Part shown: positions 42,445-51,410 of the stretch, piece after piece
How positions within the stretch are numbered: the first letter of the stretch is position 1
How the letters are laid out: each line of letters opens with the position of its first letter
Origin: Gaiellasilicea sp963749515
GTDB taxonomy: Bacteria > Actinomycetota > Thermoleophilia > Gaiellales > Gaiellaceae
Direction of reading: 5' to 3'
Length of the DNA: 64,000 nt
NCBI GenBank assembly: GCA_963749515.1
Contig: CAVVMR010000001.1
Location: forward strand, 434,001-498,000
Made by a program: the position numbers and the translations under genes
Notes under the pieces: model-generated
What the model was told of the DNA's origin: nothing
What the model saw: only the letters and a program-made list of their open reading frames with translations
Database searches by the model: none

Positions 42445-43184
42445 TCGACACGCACGCGCACCTCGATGCGCTCGAGGATGCGGACGGCGCGCTGACGCGT
42501 GCGCGCGAGGCCGGTGTGAGTCGTGTGATCACGATCGGAACCGGGCTCGCGTCCTGCCGCGCCGCGCTCGAGCTCGCCGCGGCGAACGACGGCGTCTACG
42601 CCGCGCTCGGCATCGACCCGCACCAGGCAGGAAGCGACGAAGAGCATCGGGTCCGCGAGCTGCGCGTGCTGCTCGGCAACGATCGCGCGGTCGCCGTGGG
42701 GGAGACCGGCCTCGACTATCACTACGGCGCCGAGACGAAGGACGAGCAGCGGCGCCTCTTCGAGGCCCAGGTCCGGCTGGCGCGCGAGCTCTCGCTCCCA
42801 GTCGTGATCCACACGCGCGAGGCGAACGGCGACACCGAGTCGATGCTCCGTGCGCACGAGGGGACGGTCGTCATGCACTGCTTCTCCGAGCCGGGTCTCC
42901 TCGCGGCCGGCCTCGAGCGCGGCTGGTACTTCTCCTTCGCGGGCAACGTCACGTACCCGCGAGCCACGGAGCTGCGTGAGGCGGCGGCGCAGGTTCCCGC
43001 CGATCGGATTCTCGCGGAGACGGATAGCCCGTACCTCTCGCCGCAGCCGCTCCGCGGCAGGCCGAACGAGCCTGCGCACGTCGTGCACACCGTCGCCGCG
43101 CTCGCGGCGGCGCGCGACGAGGACCCCGACGAGCTGGCCGCTCGGATCGATGCGAACGCGACCGCAGCCTTCGCCCTCGCATGA
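42441..43184 (+). CDS. tatD: TatD-family metal-dependent DNase
   Basis: The 247-aa TIM-barrel hydrolase has the family metal ligands: IDTHAHLDALED, VGETGLDYHYGAE, VVIHTREANGD, and ETDSPYLSP. TatD proteins degrade DNA and trim 3' ends. GTG 42441 overlaps metG and the stop overlaps rsmA by four bases. The order metG-tatD-rsmA-ispE is typical of actinobacteria. Confidence 0.95.
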   Translation: MIDTHAHLDALEDADGALTRAREAGVSRVITIGTGLASCRAALELAAANDGVYAALGIDPHQAGSDEEHRVRELRVLLGNDRAVAVGETGLDYHYGAETKDEQRRLFEAQVRLARELSLPVVIHTREANGDTESMLRAHEGTVVMHCFSEPGLLAAGLERGWYFSFAGNVTYPRATELREAAAQVPADRILAETDSPYLSPQPLRGRPNEPAHVVHTVAALAAARDEDPDELAARIDANATAAFALA

Positions 43185-43951
43185 GCGTCAGACCGAAGAA
43201 GCAGCTCGGCCAGCACTTCCTCGCGGACGGCAACATCCTCGGCGTCATAGGGCGGCTCGCGGAGCTCGGCGACACGGATGTCGCGCTCGAGGTCGGCCCC
43301 GGTCTCGGCGTTCTCACCCGCTACCTGGCCGAGCACGTCGGCCACGTCCACGCGGTCGAGCTCGATCGTTCGCTCGAGCCACACCTCTCCGGTGTCGCTT
43401 CCGAGCCCAACGTCGACCTCCACTGGGGCGACGCGCTCGCGCTCGACCTCGCGGCGCTCCGGCCGGCACCGACGAAGCTCGTCGCCAACCTGCCCTACAA
43501 CGTCGCGACGCCGATCGTCGCCGAGAGCCTGGCCGGCCTGCCGAGCATCGAGCTGTGGTGCGTGATGGTGCAGCGCGAGGTCGCGGATCGCTTCTTCGCC
43601 GAACCTTCGACAAAGGCCTACGGGGCCGTCTCGGTGCTCGTCCAGCTCGCGGCGCGACGCACGGGCTTCCACCCCGTGGCGCGGACCGTCTTCCGGCCGC
43701 CGCCGAACGTCGACTCCGCGCTCGTCGCGTTTCGGCGTGTCCCGTTGCCGGAGCGGTTCGACCGCGTGAAGAGGTTCGTCGAGGCATCGTTCGCGCATCG
43801 CCGCAAGACGCTCCCCAACTCGGTTGCACTGGCGGGCTTCGCATCGCGCGAGCAAGCGGCTGCGGCGCTCGACGCGATCGGGCGGCCGCCCGAGATCCGG
43901 GCCGAGGCGCTCGAGCCCGCCGAGTTCGTCGCGCTGGCGGACGCACTGTGA
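43181..43951 (+). CDS. rsmA: 16S rRNA dimethyladenosine transferase RsmA (KsgA)
   Basis: The 256-aa enzyme dimethylates two adjacent adenines near the 3' end of 16S rRNA. It begins KKQLGQHFLADGN, has the SAM site ALEVGPGLGVLTRYLAE, and the catalytic NLPYNVATPIV. Near the C terminus, FRPPPNVDSALVAFRR is the usual family segment. It overlaps tatD and ispE by four bases each. Confidence 0.96.
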   Translation: MSVRPKKQLGQHFLADGNILGVIGRLAELGDTDVALEVGPGLGVLTRYLAEHVGHVHAVELDRSLEPHLSGVASEPNVDLHWGDALALDLAALRPAPTKLVANLPYNVATPIVAESLAGLPSIELWCVMVQREVADRFFAEPSTKAYGAVSVLVQLAARRTGFHPVARTVFRPPPNVDSALVAFRRVPLPERFDRVKRFVEASFAHRRKTLPNSVALAGFASREQAAAALDAIGRPPEIRAEALEPAEFVALADAL

Positions 43952-44763
43952 GGGCGTCGGCGCCGGGGAAGATCAATCTGGCGCTCGTGGTCGGACCGGC
44001 GCGCGAGGACGGCAAGCACGAGGTGGCCACCGTGCTGCAGCGGATCGATCTGGGCGACCGCGTGTCGATTGCGCCTGCCGCCTCGCTCGCTGTCACGGGC
44101 TTCCCGGGCGACACGCTCGTTCGAGACGGGCTGCGGTCGCTCGCCGCAGCCGCAGGTGCCGAGCCCCGGTGGCACGCGACGATCGCGAAGCGGATCCCGG
44201 TCGCAGCAGGCCTCGGCGGCGGCAGCTCCGACGCCGCGACGGCGCTTCGGCTCGCGAACGAGACGCTCGACAGCCCGCTACCCCCTGACGAGCTGTGCTC
44301 GCTCGCCGCGGCTCTCGGTGCGGACGTTCCGTTCTTCCTGACCGACGGCCCACAGCTCGGCCGCGGCGACGGGTCCGAGCTCGAATCGCTCGACCTGCCG
44401 CAGGACTACTGGATCGTGCTCGCGCTCCCGCTCGATGCGGCAAAGGAGTCGACCGCCGCCGTCTACGGCCGCTTCGACGAGCGCGACGGGGCCGACGGCT
44501 GGGACACGCGAAACGCGGCGCTCACGAGTGCGCTCGCCACCGTCAAGCGGCCACGCGACCTCGCGGCGCTCCCGCCGAACGACCTCGCCTCGTCGCCGTT
44601 CGCGGCCGAGCTCCTCCGGCTCGGCGCCTTCCGCGCGGACGTCAGCGGAGCCGGCCCGACCGTCTACGGGCTCTTCCATCACCGGCGTCATGCCGCCGCC
44701 GCGAGGCGTGCCCTGCGGGCGTCCGCGCGTACCTGGCTGACCGTCCCGGTCTGGTACGGATAG
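43948..44763 (+). CDS. ispE: 4-diphosphocytidyl-2-C-methyl-D-erythritol kinase IspE
   Basis: The 271-aa GHMP kinase phosphorylates CDP-methylerythritol in the MEP isoprenoid pathway. Motifs are SAPGKINLALVVG at the N terminus, the ATP loop IPVAAGLGGGSSDAATAL, and ADVSGAGPTVYGLF near the C terminus. GTG 43948 overlaps the rsmA stop. The MEP pathway is the likely isoprenoid source in this organism. Confidence 0.95.
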   Translation: MRASAPGKINLALVVGPAREDGKHEVATVLQRIDLGDRVSIAPAASLAVTGFPGDTLVRDGLRSLAAAAGAEPRWHATIAKRIPVAAGLGGGSSDAATALRLANETLDSPLPPDELCSLAAALGADVPFFLTDGPQLGRGDGSELESLDLPQDYWIVLALPLDAAKESTAAVYGRFDERDGADGWDTRNAALTSALATVKRPRDLAALPPNDLASSPFAAELLRLGAFRADVSGAGPTVYGLFHHRRHAAAARRALRASARTWLTVPVWYG

Positions 44764-44780
44764 GCGCTACGGTTGCTCCC

Positions 44781-45137
44781 GTGGACCCTCCGCTGACGAT
44801 CGAGCACGGCAGCAACCGAATCGGCCGGGCGATGCGGGAGAACCGCCTCAAGGTTGCCCTCCTGATTGCGCTCGTGGAGGGCGTGCTGGTACTCGTCGGC
44901 AAGATCGACTGGTGGGTCGTCGTCCTGCTCGCGGTCGGTGCGGTTGTGCTCTACGTGAGCCGCGGGCGCCAGGCGCGCCGAGAGGAGATCCGGGAGGGAA
45001 CGTGGATCCTCGCCGTCTCGCAGCTCGCAGTTGTCCTCGTGCCGGTGCTCGCGCTGGTCCTGACGGCGTTCGCCGTCGTCGCACTCGTGATCTTCGCAAT
45101 CGTCGCGCTCGTCATCCTCCTCCGCGACCGACGGTAG
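44781..45137 (+). CDS. Small integral membrane protein
   Basis: A 118-aa protein with a charged N terminus (NRIGRAMRENRLK), a hydrophobic pair (ALLIALVEGVLVLVG and WWVVVLLAVGAVVLYVS), a charged loop and a final long hydrophobic run ending LRDRR. About four membrane helices. I do not recognise it. GTG 44781 follows ispE by 17 bases and precedes the tRNA gene. Confidence 0.68.
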   Translation: MDPPLTIEHGSNRIGRAMRENRLKVALLIALVEGVLVLVGKIDWWVVVLLAVGAVVLYVSRGRQARREEIREGTWILAVSQLAVVLVPVLALVLTAFAVVALVIFAIVALVILLRDRR

Positions 45138-45159
45138 GATTTAGGTCTGACAGGTTCAC

Positions 45160-45233
45160 TGGGGCGTAGCCAAGCGGTAAGGCAGCGGGTTTTGGTCCCG
45201 CGATCCCAGGTTCGAATCCTGGCGCCCCAGCCA
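45160..45233 (+). tRNA. tRNA-Gln (anticodon TTG)
   Basis: A complete cloverleaf: acceptor TGGGGCG/CGCCCCA, D stem GCC/GGC, anticodon stem GCGGG/CCCGC with loop TTTTGGT, and T stem CCAGG/CCTGG with loop TTCGAAT. The anticodon TTG at 45192-45194 reads Gln codons. The 3' CCA is encoded. It sits between a small membrane gene and glmU. Confidence 0.96.
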
Positions 45234-45247
45234 TCTCTCGACATTCA

Positions 45248-46570
45248 GTGACCGATTCGACATTCGCAGCTGTGGTGATGGCCGGCGGGCTCGGAACGCG
45301 CATGCGCTCCGCGGTGCCCAAGCACCTGCATCCGATTCTCGGCAGAAGGATGGTCGACTGGGTGCTGGAGGCTGCTCGGCCCCTCGGCCCGGAGCCCCTC
45401 GTCGTGATCGCGTCGCCGGAGAGCCGCGATGCGTTCGGAGAGGTCAAGGTCGCAGTGCAGGAGCAGCCGCTCGGTACCGGCGACGCCGTCCGCGCCTCCC
45501 ACGCAGTCGTGGGCGACGAGGCGCAGAGCCTGCTCGTGCTCTCGGGGGACACACCGCTCCTCACCACCGAGCTGCTCGAGCAGCTCGTCGAGGCGCACCG
45601 GCGCGAGGAGGCGGCCGCGACCGTCCTCACCTTCGAGCCCGATGACGTCCGCTCGTACGGCCGGATCGTCCGAGCGGCAGACGGCACCGTCGAGGCGATC
45701 GTGGAGGCCGGCGACGCGACGCCCGAGCAGCTCGAGCTGCGCGAGTGCAACTCCTCGATCTACGTCTTCCGGACCGACTTGCTGTGGCCCGCGCTCGACC
45801 GGCTCGAGCCGCACAACGCGCAGGGCGAGCTCTACCTGACCGACGCCGTCCGCGATCTCGTGAGCAGCGGCGAGCGCGTCGTCGCCCACCTCGCCGCCGA
45901 CCCTCGAGAGACCGAGGGCGTGAACACCCGCGCCGAGCTCGCCGCCGCAGGCGCAGCGTTGCGCGACCGGATCAACCTCGCCCACATGGATGCCGGCGTC
46001 GCGATCCTGGATCCCGCCTCGACCTGGATCGAGCCCGGCGTCGAGCTCGAGGCCGACGCGATCGTGCATCCGTTCACGGTCCTCCGGGGCTCCACGCGGG
46101 TCGCCACAGGCGCGGAGATCGGCCCGCACGTCGTCGCGATCGACGCAGAAATCGGGCAGGACGCGCTGGTCGGACCCTTCTGTTACCTTCGCCCGGGTAC
46201 GGTCCTCGGGCCTCGCTCGAAAGCCGGCACGTTCGTAGAGATCAAGAAGTCGCGAATCGGAGAGGAGACCAAGGTTCCTCACCTCTCCTACATCGGCGAC
46301 GCGGAGATCGGGGAGGGAACGAACATCGGCGCAGGAACGATCACGGCGAACTTCCCGCACCGCCCCGGTCAGCCAAAGGGAAAGACGACGATCGGCGACA
46401 ACGTCCGCGTCGCCGTAGACACTATGTTCGTTGCTCCGGTCACTGTTGGCGACGATGCGTGGACGGCGGCTGGCGCCGTCGTCACCGACGACGTCCCGGC
46501 GAATGCGCTCGCAGGCTTCCCTCCGAGGCAGGTCAACAAGGAAGGGCGAGGTGGAAAGCGGAACGATTGA
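45248..46570 (+). CDS. glmU: Bifunctional GlmU (UDP-GlcNAc pyrophosphorylase / GlcN-1-P acetyltransferase)
   Basis: The 440-aa cytosolic enzyme makes UDP-GlcNAc for cell-wall synthesis in two steps. The N-terminal uridylyltransferase has VVMAGGLGTRMRSAVPKHLH, EQPLGTGDAV and VLSGDTPLL. The C-terminal left-handed helix has hexapeptide repeats and the acetyltransferase pocket LSYIGDAEIGEGTNIGAGTI. GTG 45248 is the start. Its last 20 bases overlap the prs start. Confidence 0.96.
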   Translation: MTDSTFAAVVMAGGLGTRMRSAVPKHLHPILGRRMVDWVLEAARPLGPEPLVVIASPESRDAFGEVKVAVQEQPLGTGDAVRASHAVVGDEAQSLLVLSGDTPLLTTELLEQLVEAHRREEAAATVLTFEPDDVRSYGRIVRAADGTVEAIVEAGDATPEQLELRECNSSIYVFRTDLLWPALDRLEPHNAQGELYLTDAVRDLVSSGERVVAHLAADPRETEGVNTRAELAAAGAALRDRINLAHMDAGVAILDPASTWIEPGVELEADAIVHPFTVLRGSTRVATGAEIGPHVVAIDAEIGQDALVGPFCYLRPGTVLGPRSKAGTFVEIKKSRIGEETKVPHLSYIGDAEIGEGTNIGAGTITANFPHRPGQPKGKTTIGDNVRVAVDTMFVAPVTVGDDAWTAAGAVVTDDVPANALAGFPPRQVNKEGRGGKRND

Positions 46571-47612
46571 GCAGACGCTGCCGGGCCTCGAGGGCACGAG
46601 CGCGACGCCGATCGCTCACCTCGCGATCGGGCGCGCGGTGTCGCTGACGCCGACGAAGCGTCTTGCCGTCGTCGCTGGAAGCTCGCACCCGGAGCTCGCG
46701 GACAAGATCGCGGGCCATCTCGGCGTCGAGCTGACCCGGGTCGAGCGAACGACGTTCGCCGACGGCTCGCCCTACTTCCGGTTCGAGGACTCGGTTCGCG
46801 GCGCCGACATGTTCATCGTCCAGACCGCGGCGACCCCGATCGCGCAGCACCTCGTCGAGCTCCTGATCATGGTCAACGCTGCGAAGCTCGCCTCCGCCAA
46901 GCGGATCACGGCCGTCATCCCCTGGTACTTCTACGCCCGCCAGGACAAGAAGTCGCGGCCGCGCGAGCCGATCACCGCGCGCCTCGTCGCCGACCTGCTC
47001 GAGACGGCCGGCGTCGACCGGGTGATCACGATGGATCTGCACGCCGGTCAGGTTCAGGGCTTCTTCCGCATCCCGGTCGACCACATGGTCGCCGTCCCGA
47101 TGTTCGCCCAGCACATCCGCGACTACCTCGGCTCCGAGGTCGAGCGTGTCGCCGTCGCGCCGGACACCGGCCGAGCGAAGCTCGCCGGCAAGTTCGCCGA
47201 GATGATCGGCGGCGGGCTCGTCGTCCTCAACAAGGAGCGTCCGGGCCACAACCAGGCCAAGGTGACCGGCGTGATCGGCGACGTCGCCGGCAAGGTGGCG
47301 GTGATGACCGACGACATCATCGACACCGCCGGGACGCTCTGCGCGGGCGCCGAGGCGCTGCGTGAAGCGGGGGCGACTCGCGTGATCGCCTGCGCCACCC
47401 ATGCGCTCTTCAACGACCCCGCGCTGAGGCGAATCGCCGAGAGCGCCTTCGAGCGTGTGATCGTCACCGACACGGTGCCGGTCGACGAGCTGCGCAAGCC
47501 GGCGAACGTCGAGGTGCTCTCGATCTCCGGCCTGCTCGCGGAGACGATCCAGAACGTGTTCTCGGACGACTCCGTCTCGGCGATCTTCGCCGGCGAGAAT
47601 CAGCTCTTCTGA
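46551..47612 (+). CDS. prs: Ribose-phosphate pyrophosphokinase Prs
   Basis: The 353-aa enzyme makes PRPP from ribose 5-phosphate and ATP. Motifs include RFEDSVRGADMFIVQT, YARQDKKSRPREPI, ITMDLHAGQVQGFF and the PRPP loop TDDIIDTAGTLC. GTG 46551 with GAAGGGCGAG upstream is chosen. It gives about 30 extra N-terminal residues over the usual 315-aa enzymes. It is translationally linked to glmU by a 20-base overlap. Confidence 0.94.
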   Translation: MESGTIEQTLPGLEGTSATPIAHLAIGRAVSLTPTKRLAVVAGSSHPELADKIAGHLGVELTRVERTTFADGSPYFRFEDSVRGADMFIVQTAATPIAQHLVELLIMVNAAKLASAKRITAVIPWYFYARQDKKSRPREPITARLVADLLETAGVDRVITMDLHAGQVQGFFRIPVDHMVAVPMFAQHIRDYLGSEVERVAVAPDTGRAKLAGKFAEMIGGGLVVLNKERPGHNQAKVTGVIGDVAGKVAVMTDDIIDTAGTLCAGAEALREAGATRVIACATHALFNDPALRRIAESAFERVIVTDTVPVDELRKPANVEVLSISGLLAETIQNVFSDDSVSAIFAGENQLF

Positions 47613-47634
47613 GGATGGCTCGGCCGTTTCACCC

Positions 47635-47853
47635 ATGAGCGACCAGCCGAGAATCGTCCGGCTCACCAGCGGGCAGGTCACGATCCGCCGAGCACTCGAC
47701 GGTGTCTGGCAGGTCAGCTACGACCCCGACGAGCGTCCAGCGGACTATCCGGGCCACACCTTCGCGCCCGGCGATCCGGATCTGCCGAGCGACTACCCGC
47801 GCACGAACGACCCCGACGATCTCGAGGCGTGGGCGCGGAACCGCTGGAGCTGA
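47635..47853 (+). CDS. Small acidic hypothetical protein
   Basis: A 72-aa hydrophilic protein, rich in Asp and Pro, with the segment DPDERPADYPGHTFAPGDPD. I do not recognise it. It follows prs by 22 bases on the same strand and converges with the response regulator gene. No membrane or binding motif is visible. Confidence 0.6.
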   Translation: MSDQPRIVRLTSGQVTIRRALDGVWQVSYDPDERPADYPGHTFAPGDPDLPSDYPRTNDPDDLEAWARNRWS

Positions 47854-47863
47854 CGGAGCGGGC

Positions 47864-48541
47864 CTAGCCCGCCGCGCCGGTCCAGGTCGAGGGAAGGTCT
47901 TCCCCGTTCGCCTGCTCGAGCAGGCCGAGGCTGTTCGCCTTCGCCGACGCCGCCGTGCGGTTCGGCACGTCGAGCTTCCGGTAGATGTTCGAGAGGTGGA
48001 ACTTGACCGTCTGCTCGGTCACCCACAGCAGCTTCGCCATCTGCGAGTTCGATGACCCGCTGGCGACGAGCCGCAGGATCTCGAGCTCGCGCTTCGTCAG
48101 GCCGTGGCCCTCCTGCGCAACCACCTGGGCGGGCCGGCCGAGCTCCGCCGCCGGCAGCTCGCCTCGGTAGTGGATGCCCTCGGTCTTGGTCACCGCTCGG
48201 AGCGCGTGGACGAGATCGGAGGGCTGCACGCTCTTGCCGACGAAGCACACGGCTCCGGCGGCGAGCACTTCACGGATCGCATTGGGGTCATCGGTTGCGG
48301 AGACGACGACGACTCGAGTGTCCGGGTGCCTTTCGGCGAGCCGTGTCACGCAGGTCAGGCCGTCCATCCCCGGCATCGCCAGATCGAGCAGGACCGCGTC
48401 GGGCTGGCATTTCTCGACCAGGCCCAGCACTTCGTCACCCGACCCGCACGTCCCGACCACCTCGACTCCCGCTGCTTCAAGCGACAGTTCCAAGGCGGAC
48501 AAGAAGAGCGGGTGGTCGTCCGCGAGGATCACCCTCGTCAT
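47864..48541 (-). CDS. NarL/FixJ-type response regulator
   Basis: The 225-aa regulator has an N-terminal receiver (VILADDHPLFLSAL acidic pocket, phospho-acceptor Asp in LLDLAMPGMDG, conserved Lys in VGKSV). The C-terminal LuxR helix-turn-helix is HGLTKRELEILRLVASG and QTVKFHLSNIYRKL. Its partner kinase is not in this window. Phosphorylation should trigger dimerisation and DNA binding; the targets are unknown. Confidence 0.93.
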   Translation of the reverse strand: MTRVILADDHPLFLSALELSLEAAGVEVVGTCGSGDEVLGLVEKCQPDAVLLDLAMPGMDGLTCVTRLAERHPDTRVVVVSATDDPNAIREVLAAGAVCFVGKSVQPSDLVHALRAVTKTEGIHYRGELPAAELGRPAQVVAQEGHGLTKRELEILRLVASGSSNSQMAKLLWVTEQTVKFHLSNIYRKLDVPNRTAASAKANSLGLLEQANGEDLPSTWTGAAG

Positions 48542-48674
48542 CTACCCCTCGTTCCCTAGCCCGGCTATTGCCCTTACTCATGCCTAGTTGTACCTCACGG
48601 GGCGGCGTGACAAACACCATCGCGTCCGAAGCGTGCGCGGTTGAAGTTCGGGGTTCCGGGAAAACCCGAGCATC

Positions 48675-48848
48675 GTGGTTCTCCCGGCCAAGCTCCTCGG
48701 TGCGATTTACGTCGCGATCGGCATCTTCCTCGCGGCGAACAAGGACTACTTCCAGAACCTGGACACCGCCAAGCGAGTCCTCTCGGCGTTGCTCGCGATC
48801 CTCCTCTGGCCACTTCTGCTTCTGGACATCGATCTGCGCATCAAGTAG
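48675..48848 (+). CDS. Small hydrophobic protein
   Basis: A 57-aa protein with two predicted membrane helices (LLGAIYVAIGIFLAAN and VLSALLAILLWPLLLLDI) around a polar turn (KDYFQNLDTAKR), and a short charged tail. GTG 48675 is the only sensible start, but no strong Shine-Dalgarno precedes it. Its two-helix hairpin shape and position 18 bases before rplY make it plausible. Function unknown. Confidence 0.55.
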   Translation: MVLPAKLLGAIYVAIGIFLAANKDYFQNLDTAKRVLSALLAILLWPLLLLDIDLRIK

Positions 48849-48866
48849 TCGCTACAATCCGCCGCC

Positions 48867-49583
48867 GTGGCTGGCGACAGATTTCGTCTCGAGGTGAAGG
48901 ATCGCGCACGGCTCGGCTCGCCCGAGTCTCGGCGCCTGCGCAAGCAGGGCTTTGTGCCCGGCGTCCTCTACGGCAAGACGAAGGCGCAGGCATTCGCCGT
49001 CGGCGAGCGTGAGCTTCGGTCTGCGCTGACCGGCCCGTCCGGGCTGCACGCGGTGCTCGACGTGGTGCTGGAGGGTGAGAGCGAGATGCACCCGTCGATC
49101 CTGAAGGAGTACCAGCGCGACCCGATCCGGGGCCACGTCCGCCACATCGACCTGCAGGAAGTCCGGCTCGACGTCGCGATCCAGGCGACCGTGCAGATCC
49201 ACCTGACCGGAGGCGAGGATGCACCGGGCGTCAAGGAGGGCGGCGTTCTCTCGCAGCCTTCGACGACGCTCAACGTCGAGGCGCTGCCGATGGAGGTTCC
49301 CGAGTCGATCGAGGCCGACGTCAGCTCGATGGAGATGGGCGACGCGCTGCGGCTGGAGGACATTCCGACGCTCGAGGGCGTCCGCTTCCTGGACGACCCG
49401 CACGAGACCGTGATCGCCACCATCTCTGCCCCGATCGTCGAAGCCGAGCCGGAGCCCGAGGAGGGCGAGGAGCTCGAGGAAGGCGAGGCTGTCGAGGGCG
49501 AGGTCGCCGAGGGCGAGACTGCAGAAGGCGAAGCCCCTGCAAGCGGCGACGAGGACGAGTCCGGCTCCGACTCGCCCGAGTAG
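48867..49583 (+). CDS. rplY: 50S ribosomal protein L25 (general stress form, Ctc/TL5)
   Basis: The 238-aa protein binds 5S rRNA. The N-terminal L25 domain includes SRRLRKQGFVPGVLYG and the 5S-binding region; the TL5 beta domain follows. The C-terminal tail is an acidic low-complexity run of about 45 residues built from EGE repeats (EEGEELEEGEAVEGE). GTG 48867 is the start. It is directly followed by pth, the usual neighbour. Confidence 0.94.
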   Translation: MAGDRFRLEVKDRARLGSPESRRLRKQGFVPGVLYGKTKAQAFAVGERELRSALTGPSGLHAVLDVVLEGESEMHPSILKEYQRDPIRGHVRHIDLQEVRLDVAIQATVQIHLTGGEDAPGVKEGGVLSQPSTTLNVEALPMEVPESIEADVSSMEMGDALRLEDIPTLEGVRFLDDPHETVIATISAPIVEAEPEPEEGEELEEGEAVEGEVAEGETAEGEAPASGDEDESGSDSPE

Positions 49584-49585
49584 TC

Positions 49586-50179
49586 ATGCGCCTCTTCGGT
49601 CGAGGCGAGCGTGCCTCGACGCTGGATCTCCTCGTCGTGGGTCTTGGCAATCCGGGCCGCGAGCACGCGCGCGACCGCCACAACGCGGGCTGGATGGTCG
49701 TCGACGAGCTGGCGACACGCCATGACGGCTCGTTCCGCTCGAAGTTCTCCGGCCAGCTGGCTGAGATCCGCGTCGACGACCTCCGGCTGGGGCTGCTGAA
49801 GCCGGAGACCTACATGAACCTCTCCGGCAGCTCGCTGGGCGCCGCCGCGCGCTTCTACAAGGTGCCGCTCGACTCGATCGCAGTCGTACACGACGATGTC
49901 GACCTGGAGTCCGGCAGGCTGCAGGTCAGGCTGGGCGGAGGGCTCGCCGGCCACAATGGGCTGAGGTCGATCAAGCAGGCGTTCGGCTCGGCCGACTTCC
50001 TGCGGACGCGCGTCGGCGTCGGCCGTCCGGGACGAGGCGACCGCCGGCCGGTCGCCGACTACGTGCTCTCGCCCTTCGCGCCGGAGGACGACGCGGACGC
50101 ACTCGTCGCCCGCGCCGCCGACGCCGTCGAGACGCTTGCTCGCGAAGGCCTCGAAGAGGCGCAGCGCCGCTACAACTGA
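49586..50179 (+). CDS. pth: Peptidyl-tRNA hydrolase
   Basis: The 197-aa enzyme frees tRNA from dropped-off peptidyl-tRNA. Family motifs are VGLGNPGREHARDRHNAGW with the catalytic His, LKPETYMNLSG, VVHDDVDLESG and GGLAGHNGLRSI. It starts 3 bases after rplY and shares its last base with the next gene's start (TGATG-like). Confidence 0.96.
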   Translation: MRLFGRGERASTLDLLVVGLGNPGREHARDRHNAGWMVVDELATRHDGSFRSKFSGQLAEIRVDDLRLGLLKPETYMNLSGSSLGAAARFYKVPLDSIAVVHDDVDLESGRLQVRLGGGLAGHNGLRSIKQAFGSADFLRTRVGVGRPGRGDRRPVADYVLSPFAPEDDADALVARAADAVETLAREGLEEAQRRYN

Positions 50180-50910
50180 TGTCCGGCTACGCGGAGCTCG
50201 TCGAGCGAGCGCGTGCCGACGACGACGTCCTCGGACTGATTCTCACCGGCTCGCGCGGACGGAGCTTCCGTGTCCGTCACGACTCGGACCACGACGTCCG
50301 CCTCGTGCTGCGGGACGACGCGCACGACACCTACTCGACACCGCACGGTTCGCCGGTCGAGGTCGCGGTGTCGACCCGGACCGAGTTCGAGCGAGCCTGC
50401 CTGCCCGGCTCGAAGAGCGAGTGGGATCGCTACAGCTACGTCCGCTGCAAGCTCGTGCTCGACAAGCTCGACGGGGAGATCGCGCGGCTGGTCGATGCGA
50501 AGGCGCGCTTGAGCGAGGGCGAGGCGCGCGCCCTGGCCTCGACGGCGCTCGACGACTACGTCAACTCGTACTACCGCTCCGCCCGCAACTACCAGAACGA
50601 TCTCCCGTTCGAGGCGCGGCTCGACGCGGCCGAGTCGGTCGGCCCGTTGCTCACGACGCTGTTCGCTCTTCGCGGCCGCGTGAGGCCGTTCAACAAGTTC
50701 CTCGGCTGGGAGCTGCAGCTCGAGCCGCTCGGGGGCGAGACATGGACGGTCGAGGCGCTGTTTCCGCGGCTGCAGAGGATCGTCGGCCCGGGAGACCTCG
50801 ACGAGCAGCAGGCGCTCTTTCGAGACGTCGAGCAGCTCGCCCGTGCCGAGGGCCACGGCGATGTCATCGACGGTTGGGAGCCCGACGTCGCCTGGCTGCG
50901 CGGCGGCTAG
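50179..50910 (+). CDS. Nucleotidyltransferase-fold protein
   Basis: The 243-aa protein has the nucleotidyltransferase signature LILTGSRGRSFRVRHDSDHD, with a GS motif and the DxD-like DSDHD, near residues 20-40. The remaining helical part, including DDYVNSYYRSARNYQ, resembles aminoglycoside-type or Pol-beta-like transferases. The target of NMP transfer is unknown. It overlaps the pth stop by one base and converges with greA. Confidence 0.8.
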   Translation: MSGYAELVERARADDDVLGLILTGSRGRSFRVRHDSDHDVRLVLRDDAHDTYSTPHGSPVEVAVSTRTEFERACLPGSKSEWDRYSYVRCKLVLDKLDGEIARLVDAKARLSEGEARALASTALDDYVNSYYRSARNYQNDLPFEARLDAAESVGPLLTTLFALRGRVRPFNKFLGWELQLEPLGGETWTVEALFPRLQRIVGPGDLDEQQALFRDVEQLARAEGHGDVIDGWEPDVAWLRGG

Positions 50911-51335
50911 GGCGAGCGCACGGAGACGACGCGCGCCTTCCAGGTGCCCTTCGGCGCCTGGACGTCCACCGTATCGCCCACCTTGGCGCCGATCAGCGCG
51001 CCCCCGAGCGGCGAGTCGCTCGAGACGCCGCCGACGCTCGAGATCTCGACCTCGAAGCGGCCTCCCTGCTCGTCCTCGACCTCCACGATCGAGCCGACGC
51101 CGACGACGCCCTCCTCGGCGTGCTCGACGATGACCGCGTTCTCGATCCGGCTGCGCAGAATCGTGATCCGGCGCTCGAGCAGGCCCTGCTCGTTCTTCGC
51201 GTCGTGGTAGGCGAAGTTCTCCGAGAGGTCGCCGAAGCCGCGCGCGGTGGCAATCGCCTCCACCATCTCGGCGCGCCGCGGGCCCTCGAGCTCGGCAAGC
51301 TCGGCGGCTAGCGCGTCGCGCTGGGCGATGGTCAT
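50907..51335 (-). CDS. greA: Transcription elongation factor GreA
   Basis: The 142-aa factor reaches into RNA polymerase and triggers cleavage of backtracked RNA. The N-terminal coiled coil has RGFGDLSENFAYHDAKNEQG, holding the acidic tip (DLSEN). The C-terminal domain has PLGGALIGAKVGDTVDV. ATG 51335 is preferred; GTG 51359 is in frame. It is divergent from mfd, which also acts on stalled polymerase. Confidence 0.95.
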   Translation of the reverse strand: MTIAQRDALAAELAELEGPRRAEMVEAIATARGFGDLSENFAYHDAKNEQGLLERRITILRSRIENAVIVEHAEEGVVGVGSIVEVEDEQGGRFEVEISSVGGVSSDSPLGGALIGAKVGDTVDVQAPKGTWKARVVSVRSP

Positions 51336-51410
51336 CGATTCGCCGGCACGCTCGGACACCGCCGCATCGTAGACTGAACGGCGGCGGAAACCCGGTTTCC
51401 GCCTGTCGTC